Shown piece by piece: positions 7,468 to 14,952 of a DNA stretch of 16,772 nt (positions within the stretch are counted from its first letter, which is position 1; each line of letters opens with the position of its first letter). A model generated the notes under the pieces. It saw only the letters and a program-made list of their open reading frames with translations. It had not been told where the DNA came from and searched no databases. The position numbers were made by a program, and so were the translations under genes. Location: NCBI GenBank assembly GCA_948560265.1, contig CAOXTD010000017.1, positions 13,017 to 29,788 of the forward strand, in the 5' to 3' direction. This stretch comes from an uncultured Clostridia bacterium (GTDB lineage Bacteria; Bacillota; Clostridia; TANB77; CAG-508).

Positions 7468-8388
7468 TTAGAATTCTCCTAGTAGTTCTATTTCTAATTC
7501 AATTTGCTTTCCTGTCTTTTTAAATACAGTTTGCTTCACATGATTCACTACTTCTATAACATCTTTTGCTGTAGCATTTCCTGTGTTTACCACAAAGCCT
7601 GCGTGCATAGTAGATACTTGAGCATCTCCTACACTATAGCCTTTTAAACTACATTCATCAATTAATTTAGCTGTAATAAAATCTGCTCCTCTTTTAAAAG
7701 TGCTTCCTGCTGATGGAAACATAAGTGGTTGCTTTTCTTTTCTACTTTGAGCATATTCTTCCATTTTTCCTTGTATCTCTTGCTTTTCTCCATATGGCAA
7801 TACTATTTTTGCTTTTACTATAATAAAATTCTTATCACAGAAAATACTATGGCGATAAGAAAATTCACATTCTTGATTAGAAAATTCTTTTATCTCTCCT
7901 TCTTCTGTTATATAGGTTACTGTTTGAATGCAATCTTTCATTTCTCCGCCATAAGCCCCTGCATTCATACGAATAGCTCCTCCCATAGTGCCTGGAATTC
8001 CTCCTGCAAATTCAAACCCTGCTATTTCTTCTTTCAATAGCAAATATGCTATTTTTCCTAATGGCTCTCCTGCTCCTACTGTTATAATTGCCTCTTCTCT
8101 ATTTTTTTCTATTGCAAATTGTTCAATAGCAATAGAAAGAACCATTCCTCTAATTCCTTGATCGCTTACTAAAACATTGCTTCCATTACCTAATATGATA
8201 AGAGGAATTTGATATTGATTTACTAATTTTAAAATTACTTGAATTTGTTCTATTGTTTTTGCTATTACATAAATGTCTGCATTTCCTCCTATTTTAAAAT
8301 TAGTATGATTTTTCATTGGTTCATCTATTTTAATTTGTTCTTCTGGTAGCTCCCTGATTAAAAATTCATAAATTTGATTTTTTTCCAA
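7468..8388 (-). CDS. murB: UDP-N-acetylenolpyruvoylglucosamine reductase MurB
   Basis: 306 residues, a type II (short) MurB. This FAD enzyme reduces UDP-GlcNAc-enolpyruvate to UDP-MurNAc with NADPH in the cytoplasmic steps of peptidoglycan synthesis. FAD-binding motifs are NHTNFKIGG (27-35), ILGNGSNVLVSDQGIRG (65-81) and FAGGIPGTMGGAIRMNAGAYGG (127-148). The conserved YRHSIF follows at about 178. AGSTFKRG supplies the catalytic serine (Ser229), and the GDAQVSTMHAGFVVN segment (254-268) and a C-terminal glutamate complete the fold. The start is a TTG at 8388 with a perfect GGAGG 7 nt upstream; the overlapping ATG is out of frame. It is first in the minus-strand run, behind a good promoter at 8436-8464. 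Confidence 0.96.
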   Translation of the reverse strand: MEKNQIYEFLIRELPEEQIKIDEPMKNHTNFKIGGNADIYVIAKTIEQIQVILKLVNQYQIPLIILGNGSNVLVSDQGIRGMVLSIAIEQFAIEKNREEAIITVGAGEPLGKIAYLLLKEEIAGFEFAGGIPGTMGGAIRMNAGAYGGEMKDCIQTVTYITEEGEIKEFSNQECEFSYRHSIFCDKNFIIVKAKIVLPYGEKQEIQGKMEEYAQSRKEKQPLMFPSAGSTFKRGADFITAKLIDECSLKGYSVGDAQVSTMHAGFVVNTGNATAKDVIEVVNHVKQTVFKKTGKQIELEIELLGEF

Positions 8389-8435
8389 TCATCTACCTCC
8401 TAATAAATTTATTTTCTTATAAATTACACTACTAA

Positions 8436-8464
8436 ATTGTACCATTTTTGCATACATTTTACAA
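8436..8464 (-). promoter_or_regulatory. Promoter of murB and the downstream run
   Basis: On the minus strand, TTGTAA (8459-8464) and TACAAT (8436-8441) are spaced by 17 bp. A TG one base before the -10 makes it an extended -10 promoter. The start codon lies about 48 bp downstream of the -10. Confidence 0.7.
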
Positions 8465-8557
8465 GACATATGCAAAAGTTTATTGGTAAATCATATGTTA
8501 AATCCACAAAAATATGCCATTTTCTATCAGATTTTATAAATAATTGTCGAAAAAGTA

Positions 8558-8585
8558 TTGCAAAAAACGTAGAATGCGGTATAAT
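8558..8585 (+). promoter_or_regulatory. Promoter of the TM2-DUF2752 operon
   Basis: TTGCAA (8558-8563) and TATAAT (8580-8585) are separated by 16 bp. The leader of about 68 nt contains a 7-bp hairpin (CTAACTG 8600-8606 with CAGTTAG 8613-8619). It is not followed by a T-run, so it is not a terminator and may only stabilise the leader. Confidence 0.65.
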
Positions 8586-8659
8586 TAGCATATGATTGTC
8601 TAACTGTTTTAGCAGTTAGAAACTATTATATACTTTAGTAAAATGAGGAGGGAACTATT

Positions 8660-9046
8660 ATGTTCTGTAAACAATGTGGAAAACCAATTGACGATGGTCA
8701 AGAACTTTGCGAAGATTGCAAAAATGCATCTGGAGCAAACAACGCTAATCAAGGAACAGCTAGTCAAACAATTAATGTTAATGTAAACAGTGGAAACACT
8801 GGAAATATGAATCCACAAGCCAAATCAAAAATGGCTGCTGGATTATTAGGTATCTTCTTAGGTGCCTTTGGTGTTCATAACTTTTACCTAGGTTATACAG
8901 GTAAAGCAATTGCACAATTATTAATCTCTATTTTAAGTTGCGGATTCTTAGCATTTGCTTCTAGTATCTGGGGATTAATCGAAGGTATTTTAATCTTAAC
9001 AGGAAGCATCAGTGTTGATGGTAATGGAAATCCATTAAGAGACTAA
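8660..9046 (+). CDS. Zinc-ribbon and TM2-domain membrane protein
   Basis: 128 residues. The N-terminus is a zinc ribbon with two CxxC pairs (Cys3, Cys6, Cys17, Cys20). An Asn/Gly/Thr-rich linker (about 24-55) follows, then a TM2 domain (about 57-115). The TM2 domain comprises two membrane helices joined by the characteristic GAFGVHNFYLGYTGKA loop. TM2 proteins are small membrane proteins of unknown molecular role that are common in bacteria; the ribbon fusion is frequent in Clostridia. The start ATG 8660 has GAGGAGGG close upstream. The DUF2752 gene begins 4 nt after its stop, so the two are almost certainly cotranscribed. Confidence 0.88.
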   Translation: MFCKQCGKPIDDGQELCEDCKNASGANNANQGTASQTINVNVNSGNTGNMNPQAKSKMAAGLLGIFLGAFGVHNFYLGYTGKAIAQLLISILSCGFLAFASSIWGLIEGILILTGSISVDGNGNPLRD

Positions 9047-9050
9047 ATAA

Positions 9051-9410
9051 ATGAATAGACTAAAAAACGGATTGATCATATTAATTTTAATTAGTTTTTT
9101 AAGTTTAGTAGCAGTTATGCCAGTAACTTGTCTTTTTAAAACAGTTACTGGTATTTCTTGTCCTGCTTGCGGAATGACAAGAGCTTTTAAAGCAATTTTA
9201 CATTTTGATTTTTTAGAAGCTTGCTATCAAAATTTATTAAGTATTCCCCTTTTCCTTTTTTTCTTGCTTTCTATGTTTATGCTTTTAAAAGATTTTATTC
9301 AAAATCGTTTTTCTTATATTCCTCACCTTTTACATTTCTTTGAAAAATATGCTTTTATATTCATTTCCTTATTAATTATTAACTTTGTTTTTAATAATAT
9401 CAAATATTAG
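9051..9410 (+). CDS. DUF2752-family membrane protein
   Basis: 119 residues with three likely membrane segments (about 7-26, 62-82 and 97-117). Between the first and second is the family signature CPACGMTRA (37-45). Family function is unknown. It starts 4 nt after the TM2 gene stop and has no clear Shine-Dalgarno sequence of its own (ACTAAATAA precedes the ATG), so translation probably depends on coupling to the upstream gene. DUF2752 and TM2 genes are often neighbours. A bidirectional terminator follows the gene. Confidence 0.85.
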   Translation: MNRLKNGLIILILISFLSLVAVMPVTCLFKTVTGISCPACGMTRAFKAILHFDFLEACYQNLLSIPLFLFFLLSMFMLLKDFIQNRFSYIPHLLHFFEKYAFIFISLLIINFVFNNIKY

Positions 9411-9439
9411 TAGAAATCATTATTTATTTTAGTCAAAAT

Positions 9440-9479
9440 AAAAAGAGTTTCAATAATTTGATTCATGAAACTCTTTTTT
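9440..9479. terminator. Bidirectional terminator between convergent genes
   Basis: AAAAAGAGTTTC (9440-9451) pairs perfectly with GAAACTCTTTTT (9467-9478) around a 15-nt loop, with T-runs on both strands. It ends the TM2-DUF2752 operon on the plus strand and the small membrane protein gene on the minus strand. Confidence 0.85.
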
Positions 9480-9492
9480 ACATTCATAAATT

Positions 9493-9741
9493 CTATGCAA
9501 TTAATACATTAATATAATAAGTTACACAAGTAGCACCTGCAAGGATAATAGCTCCTACTTCCAATGCTCTCGAATCTTTTTTTGATGGATCTTTCAATTC
9601 TTTTTCATCTTTATAATATGCTGAAAGAACTGATACAATAATTCCTACAATAGCAATGATAAATGCTGGTAATCTAACACTGTCAAAAAAAGACATCATA
9701 ACGCCTATAATGCTTATTCCAAAAGCGATAACGCCTATCAT
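9493..9741 (-). CDS. Small three-helix membrane protein, function unknown
   Basis: 82 residues. Hydrophobic segments lie at about 2-18, 24-43 and 61-80, with a charged loop (YYKDEKELKDPSKKDSR, about 42-58) between the second and third. I recognise no family. It is supported as a real gene by AGGAGG 9 nt before ATG 9741, by a strong extended -10 promoter (9782-9810) and by a terminator at its 3' end. It lies 74 nt downstream of the DUF262-DUF1524 gene on the same strand with no terminator between them, so read-through from that gene is possible. Any functional link is inference only. Confidence 0.72.
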   Translation of the reverse strand: MIGVIAFGISIIGVMMSFFDSVRLPAFIIAIVGIIVSVLSAYYKDEKELKDPSKKDSRALEVGAIILAGATCVTYYINVLIA

Positions 9742-9781
9742 AATTCTCTTCCTCCTTCTTTTGTATAATTAATTCATTTGT

Positions 9782-9810
9782 ATTATACCATTAGCCATTT
9801 TTATTTTCAA
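9782..9810 (-). promoter_or_regulatory. Promoter of the small membrane protein gene
   Basis: On the minus strand TTGAAA (9805-9810) and TATAAT (9782-9787) are spaced by 17 bp, with an extended TGG directly before TATAAT. The -35 box lies 5 nt past the stop codon of the upstream DUF262 gene. Confidence 0.7.
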
Positions 9811-9815
9811 TATTT

Positions 9816-11558
9816 TTAGACAATATTTTCCATTTTAATTTGGTCATATAAAATTTTCGCCATCTCTTTTGCTCTTGATTCTATATATGATCTTTCCCAA
9901 TTAGGATATTTTTTAATAAAATTCAAAACCCAGTTCAGCTTGGTTTTTTTGTAGCACTCTATTTTATCCTGATATTTCTTATCATCTGCTTCTCCATTTA
10001 ATTTCATTTCTAAAAGTATTAGATTCCCTATATTTTTTGTTATCTCCTCTTCATTCTCTGGAATTATGTGCTCTATATTACATTCATCTTCAAATATCTC
10101 TTTCCCCTCTAAGATACAATTTATTTTATTGATTGCATATTTAGTTTTTACATTAGATACATTCTCTTTTTTACTATAACTAAGTTCTATAAATTTAACT
10201 TCAAAGTCTTCATATTTTGGTAAGATTTTCTTCAAAGGATCTATTAATGATTCTCTAATAGTTTTTACAACTTCGATTTTATTTTTACAGTTTCTTACTC
10301 TTACGGAGAAGACAGAGTAAATTTTTTCTAATTTATTTGTACTAAATGAACATACAGAATTATATATAAAATGAAAATATTCCAAAAAATTAATTGTCTT
10401 TTTAAATTCTTTCATATCAATTAATTCATTATCTTTTAAATAAAATAATGCTAATAATACAATTCTAACTTGTACAATATTAAAAAACTCTCCTATACAT
10501 TTTAAACTCTGTACAAGCCAATAATATTGCTTTTTATTACTATAATCTTCTCTATTGGGATTTAATATTTTAATATAATTTTTAGCTTCGTAAATTAATT
10601 CATCTAGCAGTCTTGTACACTCTTCTTCTGTTTTAATAGTCCTCTTAAATTCATCTACAATACTTTTTTGTGATACTTTCTTATACTTTGATATCCAAAA
10701 ATGTCTAAAAAACACCTCTAGTTCAACATGTTCATTTTTACTGTTTAATATTTCTTTAATCTTTTTCCATTTATCTTCAGCCATATCCACTGGTTCTTCT
10801 TGTTGCAGTATACTAAATATATCATTTTTTATGATATCAATTGCTTTTAATTGTTTACCTTTTGAATTCAATATTTCAAAGATTTCATTAGCATGCTGTT
10901 TCTCTTTTGTTGATATTGAAACAAAAATACACTTTAGTACTTGATCTCTCAAAGCTTTTAATAAATCAATATATTCTATTTGATCTACCAAACTTGCATC
11001 GTATCTCTTTTTTAGTTCTTTTTTCATAGTTTCTTCTTCTAAAAGATTACTAAATAAATTATAAATTTCAAATATATTTTTCTCTTCCTCTGTACAAGCC
11101 TCTACTTTATATTCTTTCTTTTGCAATTGTATATAATAAGCAAAATATGGATAATGAGTATTACTTCTTAAAATTCTTACTTCTTCCCCATTATCGTTAG
11201 TAGTCATTATGTATTTAAAAATCTCTTTACTTAATGTTTCCTGATTTAAACTCATAAACTTATCTGATATTGCTGAAAATAAAATAGTAATAGTAGTTAA
11301 TCTTTGTTGTCCATCTACAACATATATTTCTTCTTCTGTTCCATCATAATAATCACCAATAAATAGCATTGTGCCCAAAAAATAAACTTGTGTCTTTATT
11401 TCTCCTTCTTGTATATCAAATTGTTTTAATATGTCCCATAAAAAACTCTTAGATATTTCCTTATTCCAACAGTATTCTCTTTGAAACCTAGGTATTACAA
11501 ACTTCCTTCCAGATAAAAATAACTCTTTTATAGTTTTGGCTGTTGGATTTATTTCCAT
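9816..11558 (-). CDS. DUF262-DUF1524 protein (GmrSD/SspE-like putative defence nuclease)
   Basis: 580 residues. The N-terminal DUF262 (ParB/sulfiredoxin-like) domain has IPRFQREYCWN (22-32) and VVDGQQRLTTI (81-90), the nucleotide-handling DGQQR motif. A long helical middle region follows. The C-terminus is an HNH-type DUF1524 domain: NIEHIIPEN (about 494-502, His497 the likely catalytic base), NIGNLILLE (509-517) and a K-rich finishing segment. This architecture is shared by type IV restriction enzymes such as GmrSD, which cut modified phage DNA, and by SspE of phosphorothioation-based defence. No modification genes lie nearby, so a solitary modification-dependent nuclease is the best inference. 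The start ATG 11558 has AAAGGAG about 10 nt upstream. It lies next to tRNA-Asn between core genes, a typical place for acquired genes. Confidence 0.85.
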   Translation of the reverse strand: MEINPTAKTIKELFLSGRKFVIPRFQREYCWNKEISKSFLWDILKQFDIQEGEIKTQVYFLGTMLFIGDYYDGTEEEIYVVDGQQRLTTITILFSAISDKFMSLNQETLSKEIFKYIMTTNDNGEEVRILRSNTHYPYFAYYIQLQKKEYKVEACTEEEKNIFEIYNLFSNLLEEETMKKELKKRYDASLVDQIEYIDLLKALRDQVLKCIFVSISTKEKQHANEIFEILNSKGKQLKAIDIIKNDIFSILQQEEPVDMAEDKWKKIKEILNSKNEHVELEVFFRHFWISKYKKVSQKSIVDEFKRTIKTEEECTRLLDELIYEAKNYIKILNPNREDYSNKKQYYWLVQSLKCIGEFFNIVQVRIVLLALFYLKDNELIDMKEFKKTINFLEYFHFIYNSVCSFSTNKLEKIYSVFSVRVRNCKNKIEVVKTIRESLIDPLKKILPKYEDFEVKFIELSYSKKENVSNVKTKYAINKINCILEGKEIFEDECNIEHIIPENEEEITKNIGNLILLEMKLNGEADDKKYQDKIECYKKTKLNWVLNFIKKYPNWERSYIESRAKEMAKILYDQIKMENIV

Positions 11559-11627
11559 ATTTTCTCGCTCCTTTATTTTCTATTTTCCTTCTACATATTT
11601 TAGTGCTTAATTTGTTGCTATTCTTAC

Positions 11628-11670
11628 AAAAAAGTCAAGACTAGTATTCGTTAAAAGTCTTGATTTTTTT
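11628..11670. terminator. Bidirectional terminator downstream of tRNA-Asn
   Basis: TCAAGAC (11635-11641) pairs with GTCTTGA (11657-11663). The plus strand continues with eight T residues, and the minus strand with a C and six T residues. In the minus direction it ends tRNA-Asn transcription ahead of the DUF262 gene. Confidence 0.75.
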
Positions 11671-11673
11671 TCA

Positions 11674-11749
11674 TGGCTCTCCGTGTTGGACTCGAACCAA
11701 CGACCTATCGGTTAACAGCCGAGCGCTCTACCAACTGAGCTAACGGAGA
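11674..11749 (-). tRNA. tRNA-Asn (anticodon GTT)
   Basis: A 76-nt cloverleaf with CCA encoded. Acceptor arm TCTCCGT pairs with ACGGAGA, the discriminator is G, and the D-arm (GCTCAGTTGGTAGAGC), anticodon loop CTGTTAA and T-arm GTTGG-TTCGAGT-CCAAC are all standard. The anticodon GTT reads Asn codons AAC and AAT. A promoter lies just upstream (11766-11794) and a terminator just downstream. Confidence 0.97.
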
Positions 11750-11765
11750 ATATTTAACTTTAATC

Positions 11766-11794
11766 ATTATAGTATATATGATAGACAAGTGCAA
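11766..11794 (-). promoter_or_regulatory. Promoter of tRNA-Asn
   Basis: On the minus strand TTGCAC (11789-11794) and TATAAT (11766-11771) are separated by 17 bp. The mature tRNA 5' end is 17 nt past the -10 box, a short leader typical of tRNA genes. Confidence 0.7.
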
Positions 11795-11856
11795 TAGATT
11801 TTATACAAATTTTACAAAAAAATTTAAGTTGCCAGTTTTACTTATTCTAAAAATAA

Positions 11857-11888
11857 TTGACAAAAGAAATAATATCTAATAAGATATT
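11857..11888 (+). promoter_or_regulatory. Promoter of coaD, with overlapping palindrome
   Basis: TTGACA (11857-11862) is a consensus -35 box. It is followed after 17 bp by TAAGAT (11880-11885). A palindrome, AATATCT (11871-11877) with AGATATT (11882-11888), covers the -10 box and could be an operator, though in such AT-rich DNA it may be chance. Confidence 0.6.
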
Positions 11889-11911
11889 ATGTATTAAAGG
11901 AGTGATAAAAA

Positions 11912-12388
11912 ATGAAAGTAGGTTTTTATTCTGGAAGTTTTGACCCTTTTACTAATGGACATTTACATATTGTAAAAGCTTCTTGTCAAATTTTTGATAA
12001 AGTAATTGTGGGAATTGGAATAAATAGCAATAAAAGCAAAAATTATAATATTGAACAAATGAAGTTAGCAATAGAAGAAACTTTAACAAATGAAAACATT
12101 ACAAACGCTGAAGTTATTGCTTATCAAGAATTAACTGTTGAAATAGCAGAAAAATATCACGCTAACTTTTTAATTCGCGGACTCAGAAACGATACAGATT
12201 ACGCCTTTGAAGAGAATCTAGCCCAAATCAATGAAGAAATTTCAGGACTAGATACCATTTATTTTCGTTCTGGTGTTCTTGGTTTTATTAGTTCAAGTAT
12301 GGTTATGGAGTTAATCCATTATGGCAAAGATGTATCTCGCTATTTGCCTGAACCTGTTTTTAAATTAATAAGTTGGAACAGAGTGTAA
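11912..12388 (+). CDS. coaD: Pantetheine-phosphate adenylyltransferase CoaD
   Basis: 158 residues, normal for CoaD (PPAT), which adenylates 4'-phosphopantetheine to dephospho-CoA, the penultimate step of coenzyme A synthesis. The nucleotidyltransferase motif SGSFDPFTNGH (7-17) ends in the HxGH-type histidine His17. LIRGLRNDTDYAFEE (about 92-106) is the substrate loop. ISSSMVMELIHYGKDVSRYLP (about 129-149) is the C-terminal ATP-binding segment with its ISSS signature. The protein is somewhat divergent: the usual AVSDFEYE after RGLR reads NDTDYAFE. The start ATG 11912 has AAAGGAGTG about 8 nt upstream. It is monocistronic, with its own consensus -35 promoter and a terminator overlapping its stop codon. 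Confidence 0.95.
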   Translation: MKVGFYSGSFDPFTNGHLHIVKASCQIFDKVIVGIGINSNKSKNYNIEQMKLAIEETLTNENITNAEVIAYQELTVEIAEKYHANFLIRGLRNDTDYAFEENLAQINEEISGLDTIYFRSGVLGFISSSMVMELIHYGKDVSRYLPEPVFKLISWNRV

Positions 12389-12415
12389 TATTTCATTACA
12401 CTCTGTCCTATTTTA
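12378..12415 (+). terminator. Terminator of coaD
   Basis: A perfect 12-bp stem (ACAGAGTGTAAT 12378-12389 with ATTACACTCTGT 12395-12406) and a 5-nt loop are followed by CCTATTTTATT. The stem includes the coaD stop codon. The T-tract is modest and there is none on the minus strand, so it mainly serves coaD; it may also block read-through into convergent mutY. Confidence 0.7.
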
Positions 12416-13457
12416 TTATCTTTTTAAAAGCAGTCGGTAAAGCATAATCCTTTTCTAGCTGCTTTTTCGACGCCCAAATAAATTCTGTATTTTCTTTTTT
12501 TACTTTTATTTTATAAGCTATTATTTTCCATGTAATATGTGTAAAAATATGTTGATACTCTCCTATACGTTCTGTTTCTACACTTTTTAAATTCCATTGT
12601 TTTAAAATCTGTTCTATATCTCCTAAGTCTTCTATTTTCCCATTTTTGTTTGGAAGTTCATACATTCCATTTAATACACCTTTTTCTTCTCTTTTTCTAA
12701 CTGCTATTTTGTTATCTTCGCTTATGAAAAGAAAAACAGTTTTATCTTCTTCTTTTCGTTTTAGCTTTTTCTCTCTTTTTGGAAGCTCTTGTGTTAATCC
12801 TTCTTTATTCGCAATACAGTCCTTTTGTAAAGGGCATTCTTGGCAATTTGGCTCTCCATTTGGTAAACAAATTAATTCTCCTAATTCCATTAATGCCTCA
12901 TTAAAGTCACCTGCCTGAAAGTTTCCCTTTTGTTTTGCCATAAGCATTTTTAATTGCTCTGTTACCTCATTCTTAGTTTCGGCTAATAGCACATCTTTAT
13001 CACTAGCTGTAACTCTTGAAATCACTCTTAATACATTTCCATCTACTGCTGGTATCCTCTCATTATACGCAATAGAAGCAATAGCTCCTGCTGTATACTC
13101 ACCAATTCCTGATAAAGTAATTAACTCTGCATAAGTATTTGGCATCTTCCTATTATATTTTTCTTCTATAGTTTTAGCTGCTTTTTGTAAATTTCTAGCC
13201 CTGTTATAATATCCTAGTCCCTCCCATAGTTTTAGTAATTTTTCTTCTGGCACATTTGCTAAATCTTGAATTGTTGGTAATTCTTTCATAAAACGTGCAT
13301 AATATCGCTTTACCGCTTCTATTCTAGTTTGTTGTAACATAATTTCTGAGACCCAAATACAATAAGGATTTTTGTTTTCTCTCCATGGGAGTATTCTTCT
13401 ATTTTCCTGATACCATTCTAGTAATGATTCTACTATTACTTCTAATTCTTCTTTCAT
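12408..13457 (-). CDS. mutY: A/G-specific adenine DNA glycosylase MutY
   Basis: 349 residues. MutY removes adenine mispaired with 8-oxoguanine. The N-terminal HhH-GPD domain has WVSEIMLQQTRI with catalytic Glu38. The hairpin LSGIGEYTAGAIASIAY (115-131) includes Tyr121, and VDGNVLRV contains catalytic Asp139. These correspond to Glu43, Tyr126 and Asp144 of the Geobacillus stearothermophilus enzyme. The [4Fe-4S] loop has Cys197, Cys205, Cys208 and Cys214, with a seven-residue first gap rather than the six of E. coli. After a charged linker, residues from about 235 form the Nudix-like domain that recognises 8-oxoguanine. The start ATG 13457 has AGGAAA just upstream. It lies downstream of tRNA-Ser but behind that tRNA's terminator. 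I did not identify its promoter. Confidence 0.96.
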   Translation of the reverse strand: MKEELEVIVESLLEWYQENRRILPWRENKNPYCIWVSEIMLQQTRIEAVKRYYARFMKELPTIQDLANVPEEKLLKLWEGLGYYNRARNLQKAAKTIEEKYNRKMPNTYAELITLSGIGEYTAGAIASIAYNERIPAVDGNVLRVISRVTASDKDVLLAETKNEVTEQLKMLMAKQKGNFQAGDFNEALMELGELICLPNGEPNCQECPLQKDCIANKEGLTQELPKREKKLKRKEEDKTVFLFISEDNKIAVRKREEKGVLNGMYELPNKNGKIEDLGDIEQILKQWNLKSVETERIGEYQHIFTHITWKIIAYKIKVKKENTEFIWASKKQLEKDYALPTAFKKIIK

Positions 13458-13473
13458 ATTTTCCTATCTTTCA

Positions 13474-13511
13474 TAAAAGAAACCACACAAGCTGTTTTAT
13501 TTCTTGTATGG
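13474..13511 (-). terminator. Terminator of tRNA-Ser
   Basis: On the minus strand CCATACAAG (from 13511) pairs with CTTGTGTGG (to 13483), 9 bp with one G-T wobble and an 11-nt loop. It is followed by TTTCTTTT. It ends the tRNA-Ser transcript just ahead of mutY. Confidence 0.7.
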
Positions 13512-13520
13512 CTTTCATTT

Positions 13521-13612
13521 TGGCGGAGTGAGTGGGATTCGAACCCACGGCCCCCAAAAAGAAGGTACTGCAGTTCCAGTGCAGCTCGTTATGACCACTT
13601 CGATACCACTCC
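13521..13612 (-). tRNA. tRNA-Ser (anticodon GGA)
   Basis: A 92-nt type II tRNA with encoded CCA. Acceptor GGAGTGG pairs with TCACTCC (one G-U), with discriminator G. The anticodon stem CTGCA/TGCAG encloses loop CTGGAAC, giving anticodon GGA for Ser codons TCC and TCT. A long variable arm (TACCTTCTTTTTGGGGGCC region) and T-arm GTGGG-TTCGAAT-CCCAC complete the serine-type structure. Confidence 0.97.
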
Positions 13613-13630
13613 AATTCATTTGCAAGTTGT

Positions 13631-13659
13631 ATTATATAATAAAATCCTATAGAAATCAA
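13631..13659 (-). promoter_or_regulatory. Promoter of tRNA-Ser, nested in the upstream terminator
   Basis: On the minus strand TTGATT (13654-13659) and TATAAT (13631-13636) are spaced by 17 bp, with the tRNA 5' end 18 nt past the -10 box. The -35 box and most of the spacer lie inside the hairpin that terminates the U32 gene. Confidence 0.65.
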
Positions 13660-13677
13660 TTCTTTTCTATAGGATTT
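13637..13677 (-). terminator. Terminator of the peptidase U32 gene
   Basis: A perfect 14-bp stem (AAATCCTATAGAAA 13642-13655 with TTTCTATAGGATTT 13664-13677) and an 8-nt loop are followed on the minus strand by TTATTA. The hairpin is strong and the T-tract moderate. Confidence 0.75.
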
Positions 13678-13685
13678 CACTTATT

Positions 13686-14927
13686 CTATTTTTTTCTTCT
13701 TAAAATCCAGCCATTTTCTACTTCTATTGGTAATTCCATCAAAACAGTTTGTCCTGCTTTTCCTGGATTAACAGTCTCTATTCTTTCTTCTGTTTCTGAA
13801 TCCCATAAATCTTGAATCTCAAAAACTATTGGCTCAACATTTCCTGGAATTAAAATTTCCATCTTATCTCCTACTGTTAGTTTGTTTCTTATTTCAATGA
13901 GATACTTTTTATGTTCTCTATTTTCTAATACTTTTCCTCCAAATTCATAATCTGGATTATATTGTTTTCCCTCATATTCTTGAAAATCTTTATTATTTCT
14001 GTCATTAAAATAGAAAGTTGTTAATCCTCTTGTCTTCGTCTTCTCTAATTCCTTTAAGTATTTTGTATAGTCATAATGTTCTGGGTCTTTTAGATAGTCA
14101 TCAATTGCATTACGATAAGCATTTACCACAGAAGCTAAATAGTATTCTGTTTTTAATCTTCCTTCTATTTTCAAACTATTGACCCCTAATTCTATAATCT
14201 CTGGAATCTCCTTAACTAAACACATATCTTTAGATGAAAAAATATAGGTTCCATTGTCATCATGTTCTACAGGCATCAAATTTCCTGGATTATTATGTTC
14301 TTCTACATATACATTATATGCCCATCTACAGCTTTGCGCACAATCTCCTAAATTAGCACTTCTACTTGCTAAGAAATCACTTAAGAAACATCTACCTGAA
14401 TATCCAAAACAAATTGCTCCATGTATAAACATTTCAACATCTATTTCTGGATTTTTGTTTTTCATAATTTCTCTAATTTGCTCTTTGTTTAGTTCTCTTC
14501 CTAGAATAACTCTTTTAGCTCCATTTTTATGCCAAAAGTTTGCTGCATGATAACTTACTGTATTTGCTTGTGTGCTAACATGAATTTCTACATCTGGTGC
14601 ATATTCTTTTAGCACTTCCATTACTCCACCATCTGAAGCAATAATAGCGTCCACTTTTAGCTCATCTAACATTTTAGCTTGTTTTTTAATTTCTTCATAA
14701 TAGGTGTCCCATGCATATATATTAATAGCAGCATATACTTTCTTTCCTATGCTATGTGCATATTGAATTGTTTTTGCTAAATCATCATTATCTACTTCTG
14801 CTCTACTTCTTAATGACAAAGTTCCTGTTCCACAATATACTGCATCTGCCCCATACAAAAAAGCAGTCTTTGCCTTTTCAAAAGAACCTGCTGGTGCTAA
14901 TAATTCTGGTTTGTTTTTTATTTCCAT
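13686..14927 (-). CDS. Peptidase U32 family protein (TrhP-like tRNA hydroxylation protein)
   Basis: 413 residues. The N-terminal TIM-barrel-like region begins ELLAPAGSFEKAKTAFLYGADAVY and contains the STQAN motif (about 118-122). The family signature MFIHGAICFGYSGRCFLSDFL (about 166-186), followed by ANLGDCAQSCRW, supplies four closely spaced cysteines, thought to bind an iron-sulfur cluster. SLKIEGRLKTEYYLASVVNAYR follows. A C-terminal beta-barrel domain ends the protein. Homologues (E. coli TrhP/YegQ, Bacillus YrrN/YrrO) take part in making 5-hydroxyuridine at tRNA position 34; others in the family act on rRNA or ubiquinone. In this context the tRNA role is the best guess, and protease activity is doubtful. 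The start ATG 14927 has AAGGAG 9 nt upstream. A consensus promoter lies at 14953-14981. Confidence 0.88.
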   Translation of the reverse strand: MEIKNKPELLAPAGSFEKAKTAFLYGADAVYCGTGTLSLRSRAEVDNDDLAKTIQYAHSIGKKVYAAINIYAWDTYYEEIKKQAKMLDELKVDAIIASDGGVMEVLKEYAPDVEIHVSTQANTVSYHAANFWHKNGAKRVILGRELNKEQIREIMKNKNPEIDVEMFIHGAICFGYSGRCFLSDFLASRSANLGDCAQSCRWAYNVYVEEHNNPGNLMPVEHDDNGTYIFSSKDMCLVKEIPEIIELGVNSLKIEGRLKTEYYLASVVNAYRNAIDDYLKDPEHYDYTKYLKELEKTKTRGLTTFYFNDRNNKDFQEYEGKQYNPDYEFGGKVLENREHKKYLIEIRNKLTVGDKMEILIPGNVEPIVFEIQDLWDSETEERIETVNPGKAGQTVLMELPIEVENGWILRRKK

Positions 14928-14952
14928 TTCTTTCTTCTCCTTCTATTGCTCT

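Noticed and set aside
8600..8619. Hairpin in the TM2 gene leader as a terminator or attenuator
   Set aside because: The 7-bp stem has no T-run after it and no competing structure was seen.
13471..13815. Open frames on both strands across the tRNA-Ser, including one encoding a GGVSGIRTHG-like peptide
   Set aside because: The SGIRTHG type of peptide is the classic false translation of the strand opposite a tRNA. The region folds as a complete tRNA-Ser(GGA).
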